Positions 33,662 to 38,840 of a stretch of 38,840 bases of DNA are shown here, one piece after another. This DNA comes from Bacilli bacterium. GTDB taxonomy: Bacteria > Bacillota_I > Bacilli_A > RF39 > UBA660. The notes under the pieces are model-generated. The model was not told the origin of the DNA, did no database searches, and worked only from the letters and a program-made list of their open reading frames with translations. The stretch's first letter is position 1, and every line of letters begins with the position of its first letter. A program made the position numbers and the translations under genes. The DNA is taken from positions 1 through 38,840 of the forward strand of contig JAFRVB010000009.1 in NCBI GenBank assembly GCA_017441845.1, in the 5' to 3' direction.

Positions 33662-35461
33662 ATGGAAAAAGATGATGTATTTACAATAATAGTAAAAAAA
33701 TTCCATTTAGGGAAAGATAGTTATGGTAGTGATATCTATATTTATAGACCATTAGAGTTACAAAATGGTTTTATTATGGAGGATATTTTTTATAATGATA
33801 ATGCGAGAGAGTATAGATCAATTGATGAGATTAGTTTCGTTAATAAAGAATATGATGAGGGATATTTTTTACCAATATCAAGAGAAGAATTAAAAGAACA
33901 ATTTGATATAGAAGAAGATGAAGATATTTATCATTTTTTCCAAAATATAATAGATAATCAAGTAATAGTTAGTAATACAGAAGATGGTGGAATATATTCA
34001 TTATTAACTTTTGATAAAAGTAAATTAGTAGATGATTCTTACTTCTCATGTGAATATAACGAAGGAAGAATAGTAGTACCAATAGATGATGTTAGAGAAG
34101 TATTATCTACTGGTGATATGGAAGTTATCAATGAATATATTAAACAAATAGATGAATTTAAAAAGTCTGTAGAAGAACAACAAAGAGCTTTAGAAGAAGC
34201 TGAAGAAGAAGATCAATATGAATATGAAGAAGAGGAAGAATTCGATAAAGAAAGTGCTTTCACAGAAGAAGAGAAAAGACAATTAGCAGAAGAAATATTA
34301 AAAGATCAAGAAATGAAAGAGATAGCAGAAGCTTTTGAAAAAGAAGAGAATGCTACAACTATAACTAAAGAACAAATAAAAGAATTATATGCTGATTTAA
34401 TGTCTAAAGTTATTGGACAAGAAGAAGCTATTGAGACAGCTTGTTATGTACTTTATAAGAATGGTAAGTTGAAAGATGGAGAAAGTAAAACCAATTGTAT
34501 TTTTGTAGGCCCAACTGGATCAGGTAAATCAATGATTGCTGATATAATTGGAGAATTCTTCAAAGATAAACCATTAGTACATGTAGATTCCAATTCACTT
34601 TCTACTACTGGATATGTTGGAGATAATGTTGAAGACTGTTTAGCTCAATTATTAATGAAGGCTGATGGAGATAAATTTATTGCTGAACATGGAATAGTAG
34701 TATTTGATGAAGTAGATAAAAAGGGTACAAGTGATAATGGAGATGTTGGAGGAAAAGGAGTTATTAATCAGTTATTAAGATTTGTAGAAGGTCAACAATA
34801 CAAAGTAGAGTATATGGTTAATAATAAAAAAAGATCAACTATCTTTGATACAACTAATCTTACAATATTTGCTTGTGGAGCTTTCCCAGAAGTATATGAA
34901 GAATTAATAAATAAAACTTCTTCACGTAAAGGTATTGGATTTACTAATCCACCAAAAAGTGATGCTGAAATGGAAAGAGAAAAGAGAGAAAAATTTAATA
35001 GTATTGAAATCTCTCATGAAGATTTAGCTACTAAAGGTAGAATGGGACCAGAGTTTACTGGAAGATTTATTATCGCTCCATTACGTAGATTAAATAAAGA
35101 TGCTTTAAAAGAAATTTTAGTAACATCAAAAGCATCACCATTAACTAGAGAAGTACAATTATTAGAAGAAGATAATATCTGTTTCTATAATGATGAAAAA
35201 TTTATTGATGCTATAGCTTCTAAAGCTTATGAAGAAGGTACTGGTGGTAGAGGAGTTAAAAATAGTATCGAAAAAGTATTTAAAAAGATAATCAAAAAGA
35301 CAGTACTTACTCTAGATGATGAATATGTAGATGAGGAATCTGGAAAGATATATTTATATGGTACAGCAGATGATGAAGGTAACTTACAAGTTAAAACTGC
35401 TAAAGGAAATAATATCTTAGAAGATGAACCAAAAGAAAAAGCAAAAGTTCTTAAAATTTAA
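33662..35461 (+). CDS. ClpX-like AAA+ unfoldase with divergent N-terminal domain
   Basis: 599 aa, about 170 longer than ClpX. Residues ~240-590 match the ClpX ATPase: Walker A GPTGSGKS (283-290), pore loop GYVG (317-320), Walker B VVFDEVDK (D349, E350), CGAF, GIGF (424-427) at the place of the ClpP-docking IGF loop, EFTGRF with arginine finger, and sensor 2 GTGGRG (R530). The usual N-terminal zinc domain is absent; instead there is a ~165-residue domain (starting FTIIVKKFHLGKDSYGSDIYIYRP) and a very acidic helical linker (about 165-235). It probably unfolds selected substrates for ClpP, with the new domain choosing them (inference). GGGGGA precedes the ATG. Followed by a terminator. Confidence 0.87.
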   Translation: MEKDDVFTIIVKKFHLGKDSYGSDIYIYRPLELQNGFIMEDIFYNDNAREYRSIDEISFVNKEYDEGYFLPISREELKEQFDIEEDEDIYHFFQNIIDNQVIVSNTEDGGIYSLLTFDKSKLVDDSYFSCEYNEGRIVVPIDDVREVLSTGDMEVINEYIKQIDEFKKSVEEQQRALEEAEEEDQYEYEEEEEFDKESAFTEEEKRQLAEEILKDQEMKEIAEAFEKEENATTITKEQIKELYADLMSKVIGQEEAIETACYVLYKNGKLKDGESKTNCIFVGPTGSGKSMIADIIGEFFKDKPLVHVDSNSLSTTGYVGDNVEDCLAQLLMKADGDKFIAEHGIVVFDEVDKKGTSDNGDVGGKGVINQLLRFVEGQQYKVEYMVNNKKRSTIFDTTNLTIFACGAFPEVYEELINKTSSRKGIGFTNPPKSDAEMEREKREKFNSIEISHEDLATKGRMGPEFTGRFIIAPLRRLNKDALKEILVTSKASPLTREVQLLEEDNICFYNDEKFIDAIASKAYEEGTGGRGVKNSIEKVFKKIIKKTVLTLDDEYVDEESGKIYLYGTADDEGNLQVKTAKGNNILEDEPKEKAKVLKI

Positions 35462-35475
35462 GGACTTTTTCTTTA
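35444..35475 (+). terminator. Terminator after the AAA+ gene
   Basis: AAAGTTCTTAA (35444-35454), loop AAT, TTAAGGACTTT (35458-35468, one G-U pair), then Ts. It overlaps the stop codon. Confidence 0.75.
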
Positions 35476-35503
35476 TTTACAATTTTTTTAATTGTGATAG
35501 AAT
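35476..35503 (+). promoter_or_regulatory. Promoter of the YitT gene
   Basis: TTTACA (35476-35481), 16-bp spacer, TGA-TAGAAT (35495-35503). Confidence 0.6.
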
Positions 35504-35523
35504 ATATATTGTAGGAGAATAAA

Positions 35524-36408
35524 ATGAGCGGAATATTTAAATGGAGAAAAATTGACTTTTTAAAAGCTTTATTAGGTACTTTCTTATTTGCTTTTGCACT
35601 TAATATTTTTATTGTACCTAAAGATCTATATAATGGTGGTATCTTAGGTGTAGCAGAGTTAATGAGATCAGTTATTCTTCAAGTATTTAACTTACATACA
35701 ACATTTGATTTCTCAGGTATCATAAACTTTATTATAAATATTCCATTATTAATATATGCATATAATAAGGTTAGTAAAACATTCTTTGCTAGAACAATGT
35801 ACTGTGTTCTTTTACAAACAATATTCTTATCAATTATTCCAACTACAATCAATTTAGCTTTAGATGAAACTATAACTAATGTAGTTTTAGGAGGTATAAT
35901 TGCTGGTATAGGTTCAGGATTTATTTTATCAACACAAGCTTCAGGTGGAGGAACAGATATTATAGGTATAGCTTTAGCTAGTAAAAACAGAAAACTATCT
36001 GTTGGTAAAGTAGGATTCATATGTAATATGTTAGTATTTGTTACCTGTGGAATCTTAAGAAGTGTTGATACTATGGTATATTCAATTATCTATGCTGGTG
36101 TATTAATGTTTGTACTTGAACGTACTCATGATCAAAATGTATGTACATCAGCTATGATATTTACTAAAGATAAACCAACTCAAATAACAGATTATATAAG
36201 AAATGAATTAAATAGAGATGCTACTATCTGGGAAGGTATAGGTTTATATCAAGAAGATAAAACTTATGTGTGTTATGCAGTATTATCAAGATATGAACTA
36301 TTACGTCTAGAAAGAAATCTAAAAGAAATAGATGAAGAAGCCTTCTTAATAAAAGATGAAGATATAAAAGTAAATGGTAATTTTGAAAAGAAATTAATAG
36401 TAAAATAA
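35524..36408 (+). CDS. YitT family membrane protein
   Basis: 294 aa. Five to six membrane helices (FLKALLGTFLFAFALNIFIVPKDLYNGGILGVAEL, GGIIAGIGSGFILSTQASGGGTDIIGIAL and others) with the GGGTDI signature, then a C-terminal DUF2179 domain (about 205-290, CTSAMIFTKDKPTQITDYI). YitT/YqfU-type proteins are widespread in Bacillota and of unsettled function; the GG-rich core suggests transport. Own promoter and terminator. TAGGAG before the ATG. Confidence 0.93.
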   Translation: MSGIFKWRKIDFLKALLGTFLFAFALNIFIVPKDLYNGGILGVAELMRSVILQVFNLHTTFDFSGIINFIINIPLLIYAYNKVSKTFFARTMYCVLLQTIFLSIIPTTINLALDETITNVVLGGIIAGIGSGFILSTQASGGGTDIIGIALASKNRKLSVGKVGFICNMLVFVTCGILRSVDTMVYSIIYAGVLMFVLERTHDQNVCTSAMIFTKDKPTQITDYIRNELNRDATIWEGIGLYQEDKTYVCYAVLSRYELLRLERNLKEIDEEAFLIKDEDIKVNGNFEKKLIVK

Positions 36409-36430
36409 AAAGACATTTAATGTCTTTTTT
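36409..36430 (+). terminator. Terminator after the YitT gene
   Basis: AAAGACAT (36409-36416), loop TTA, ATGTCTTT (36420-36427), then Ts. The extended -10 of the next gene begins at the end of the T-tract. Confidence 0.8.
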
Positions 36431-36439
36431 TGATATAAT
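36431..36439 (+). promoter_or_regulatory. Extended -10 of the alanine racemase gene
   Basis: TGATATAAT directly after the upstream terminator, so the expected -35 place falls inside the hairpin. AAAGGAG and ATG (36461) follow. Confidence 0.6.
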
Positions 36440-36460
36440 AATCATTAAAGGAGAATAACT

Positions 36461-37513
36461 ATGTATAGAAATACTTATGTAAAAGTAAACTTATCTAATT
36501 TAAAATACAATGTAGAAACATTAATTAATAGATATAAAGATTATAAATATTATTTTGGTGTAGTAAAAGCAGACTCATATGGTCATTATGATAATAGAGT
36601 AGTAAAAACTATTATCAATGGAGGATGTAATTATCTCGCAGTTGCTACTCTAGATGAAGCTTTAACTATAAGAAAAGAGATCAACGATATACCAATTCTA
36701 TGTCTAGGAATAATTAATCCTAAATCAATACCAGTATGTATAGAAAATAATATTACTATAACTATATCTAATATAGATTATTTAAAAGAAATAAATGAGT
36801 ATAATAAAAATTTAAAAGTACATATAAAAATAAATACTGGTATGAATAGACTAGGAGTAAATAAAAAAGATGAATTTAATGAAATATATAAAACAGTTAA
36901 AGAAAAATTCTATCTAGAAGGAATATATACTCATATTTATAATGCTACTGATGAAGAAGATACTCTAAATCAATTTAAAAGGTTTGAAGAAATAACTAGT
37001 AATATTAATCTAAATGAAGTACCAATAATTCATATAAGTGCTTCTGAAGCAACTGAGTATTATCCAAAGAAAGATTATGTTAATGGATGTAGACTAGGTA
37101 TTGCTATGTATGGATTAGTTGATTATCAAGATATAGAGTTTAAATCTACATTTAAATTACTAAGTGAAGTAATTCAAATAAATGAAGTAGAAAATGAAAC
37201 AGTAGGGTATAATGGAGCCTATAAAGTAGAAGGAAAAGAACGTATTGCTGTAATACCTATAGGTTATGCTGATGGAATAATAAGAAAAAATACTGGAAGA
37301 GATGTCTATATAAATAATAAACCATATAAGATAGTAGGTAATATATGTATGGATATGTTATTTGTAAAAGTAGATGATTCTATTAAAGTAGGAGATAAAG
37401 TAGAAATAATTAAAGATATTGATCACATCAAAGAAATAGCTAATCACTTAGATACTATTACTTATGAAGTTATTTGTTCAATAAGTAAAAGAGTACCAAG
37501 AATTTATGAATAA
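36461..37513 (+). CDS. alr: Alanine racemase
   Basis: 350 aa. PLP-binding lysine K36 in VVKADSYGHY, HIKINTGMNRLG, second catalytic residue Y250 in TVGYNGAYKVEG, IPIGYADG and VGNICMDM (M298), all standard for alanine racemase. It makes D-alanine for peptidoglycan stem peptides and possibly teichoic acid D-alanylation. The length is slightly short but both domains are complete. A related serine/alanine racemase activity cannot be excluded. Monocistronic, with clear terminator. Confidence 0.93.
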   Translation: MYRNTYVKVNLSNLKYNVETLINRYKDYKYYFGVVKADSYGHYDNRVVKTIINGGCNYLAVATLDEALTIRKEINDIPILCLGIINPKSIPVCIENNITITISNIDYLKEINEYNKNLKVHIKINTGMNRLGVNKKDEFNEIYKTVKEKFYLEGIYTHIYNATDEEDTLNQFKRFEEITSNINLNEVPIIHISASEATEYYPKKDYVNGCRLGIAMYGLVDYQDIEFKSTFKLLSEVIQINEVENETVGYNGAYKVEGKERIAVIPIGYADGIIRKNTGRDVYINNKPYKIVGNICMDMLFVKVDDSIKVGDKVEIIKDIDHIKEIANHLDTITYEVICSISKRVPRIYE

Positions 37514-37514
37514 T

Positions 37515-37542
37515 AAAAAACCTATCATTGATAGGTTTTTAT
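37515..37542. terminator. Bidirectional terminator
   Basis: AAACCTATC (37518-37526), loop ATT, GATAGGTTT (37530-37538), flanked by As and Ts; shared by alr (+) and the convergent small gene (-). Confidence 0.85.
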
Positions 37543-37550
37543 AATACTAA

Positions 37551-37886
37551 TTAAAATATATTAGATGATAAACTAAGAGTTTTATCATCAGCTAGTTCCT
37601 CAGTTTTATCATCAGTTAACATTTCATTTAAATCTTCTTTATGTTCACTTTTAGGAGCAAAGTGAGAAATAGGTCTATCTCCACTCAATTGTCTAGCTAA
37701 ATCATTAACTTCTTCTAAACTTAAATCAGCAGTTATAATAGTTGAACTTTTTGGTGCATATATTCTTTTTCCATCAACTATATTTAATTCTACTGAAGAA
37801 TCATTATGAAGTTCATAAGACCAATCACTTACTGGAACGATTGTAGTACCATCCCCTACCATTAAAATTGCAAATTTTCCTTCCAT
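37551..37886 (-). CDS. Small soluble protein of unknown function
   Basis: 111 aa. AAAGGAG stands nine bases before the ATG. The first ~75 residues form a likely compact domain (GKFAILMVGDGTTIVPVSDWSYELHND...ITADLSLEEVNDLARQL); the last 35 are acidic and hydrophilic (EDLNEMLTDDKTEELADDKT). No signal peptide or membrane segment. Family not recognised. It starts 23 bases after the NPKTG surface protein gene and is probably on the same transcript. Confidence 0.65.
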   Translation of the reverse strand: MEGKFAILMVGDGTTIVPVSDWSYELHNDSSVELNIVDGKRIYAPKSSTIITADLSLEEVNDLARQLSGDRPISHFAPKSEHKEDLNEMLTDDKTEELADDKTLSLSSNIF

Positions 37887-37909
37887 GTTAATGTTCTCCT
37901 TTCATATAT

Positions 37910-38840
37910 CTATATATTTTTGATATCTTTAGCTTGTTGTTTCAAGAATAGGGCAGCACTAGCAGCAATTATTAATACTATTACTGCTAACATAGTTGTT
38001 CCTGTTTTAGGATTATTATTTATAACTGTTGCCCATCTAGCTTGAATAGTTACATTTTCATATGGCATAGTAAAGTTATTTTTATCAATACTAATAGTAC
38101 CATCATTATTTTTAATCATTTGGCCTCTTCTAAATTCTATAGATTTTCCATCATCTGATTTAACAATAAGACTTTGTAGTTCATATCCTCTAGCAGCATT
38201 AACTCTAAATTTAATTGAATCTCCACCTAAAGCAGTATCAACTACTTCAATAGTACCATGTCCATCAGTTAAAGTTTTGATTTTAAATTTAACATCTTTA
38301 TTTGAGATTGTTACTAAAGGTCTAAGTCCATTACCAATTGGATAAGCAAGATATCCACATTCACCTCTACCTAAAGCACATAAGAATCCTTCATTAGAAA
38401 CATAGTAATCATTATAAGCGCTAGAAGGTGTTTGTTCTATAGTACTTCTAAAACCACTACCTAACCAATAAGTTCTATCATAAAACCATTTAATACTTCC
38501 AGTATAATCTTTAATATTCATTTTACCAATATAATTTTCTGGATTATTAACGTCTGGATCAGGATCAGCATCTGGATACTCTAATTTAACATTAATATCT
38601 TTACCACTAATAGCCTCTAAGAAAGATATTGTTCTATTAAGAGTAATAAATGAAACATTACTTACATTTATTTCTTGTCTTATTAGTTCTGCTTTATAAT
38701 CATTTAAATATTTTTCAAATGAAGAACCAGATATTATCAAATCACCATTACTATCATATTCATTTGTTCTATAAATATAATCATGAATAGCTTCATATCC
38801 CCACTCAGGATTCATATATGTAATACCATATAAAGGAAGA
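37910..38840 (-). CDS. NPKTG-anchored surface protein with DUF6273-like and InlB-type repeat domains, 5' partial
   Basis: The frame stays open to the right window edge (LPLYGITY precedes the first visible Met), so the start and signal peptide are missing. Visible part: a helical region, then TYWLGSGF...YYVSNEGFLCALGRG...GNGLRPLVTI, which resembles the DUF6273 domain of Bacillota surface proteins, then a divergent InlB-like beta repeat (IKTLTDGHGTIEV...NFTMPYENVTIQARW). The C-terminus is a sorting signal: NPKTG, a hydrophobic helix and a Lys-containing tail. It is likely covalently attached to the wall by a sortase encoded elsewhere. Ligand or role unknown. Confidence 0.85.
   Translation of the reverse strand, partial: LPLYGITYMNPEWGYEAIHDYIYRTNEYDSNGDLIISGSSFEKYLNDYKAELIRQEINVSNVSFITLNRTISFLEAISGKDINVKLEYPDADPDPDVNNPENYIGKMNIKDYTGSIKWFYDRTYWLGSGFRSTIEQTPSSAYNDYYVSNEGFLCALGRGECGYLAYPIGNGLRPLVTISNKDVKFKIKTLTDGHGTIEVVDTALGGDSIKFRVNAARGYELQSLIVKSDDGKSIEFRRGQMIKNNDGTISIDKNNFTMPYENVTIQARWATVINNNPKTGTTMLAVIVLIIAASAALFLKQQAKDIKNI

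Overview
The window is A+T-rich DNA from a low-G+C Gram-positive bacterium (Bacillota). The best guess is an uncultured host-associated lineage near RF39, Erysipelotrichales or the wall-bearing relatives of Mollicutes. The reasons are BspA-type surface repeats, LytR-CpsA-Psr and PASTA proteins, FemAB and alanine racemase (so a peptidoglycan wall), choline/glucan-binding-type wall repeats, GH25 and GH73 wall hydrolases and an NPKTG sorting signal. TGA is used as a stop (for example 9005-9007, 23217-23219, 24421-24423), so this is the standard bacterial code and not the Mycoplasma code. The taxonomic placement is inference. No rRNA, tRNA, CRISPR array or recognisable transposase was seen.

Layout. 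1-1857: 3' part of a BspA-like surface protein. 1894-7430: a divergent pair, an LCP wall-polymer ligase with a C-terminal PASTA domain (-) and a GH73-type glucosaminidase with wall-binding repeats (+). 7542-9805: a four-gene accessory cassette (papain/C39-like cysteine peptidase candidate, glycine-rich two-helix membrane protein, two small unknowns), enclosed by two nearly identical 26-bp hairpins. 9831-11318 (-): a kinase-less six-PASTA membrane protein. 11417-16292: GtrB-like glycosyltransferase, then a wall-hydrolase operon (C39 peptidase, GH25 lysozyme) ending in a GtrA flippase. 16358-21678: lipid kinase, unknown proteins, FemAB aminoacyltransferase, membrane-anchored GH25. 21766-24886: tight metabolic operon (mini GH13, iron-sulfur flavoprotein-like reductase, GDPD, Nudix, metallophosphoesterase).

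24903-30577 is an export locus: a canonical homodimer-type ABC exporter on the minus strand, divergent from a heterodimeric BmrCD/TM287-288-like ABC pair. The minus-strand exporter has a consensus promoter, a 29-codon leader ORF with a strong ribosome binding site, and a rho-independent terminator abutting the leader stop codon, with a competing antiterminator sequence inside the leader ORF. This is a translation-dependent attenuator and the most interesting regulatory element of the window. 30635-33565 holds a fused GT2-GtrA protein, a YbaK deacylase and a convergent GtrII-type glucosyltransferase, together resembling a complete lipid-linked glucosylation system. 33662-37513: a ClpX-like AAA+ unfoldase with an unfamiliar N-terminal domain, a YitT family protein and alanine racemase. 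37551-38840 (-): a small unknown protein and the 3' part of an NPKTG-anchored surface protein.

Most of the window serves the cell envelope: building, cross-linking, glycosylating, remodelling and decorating the wall, plus export. Intergenic regions are very short. Promoters mostly carry a TGn extended -10 element about 20-35 bp from the start codon.
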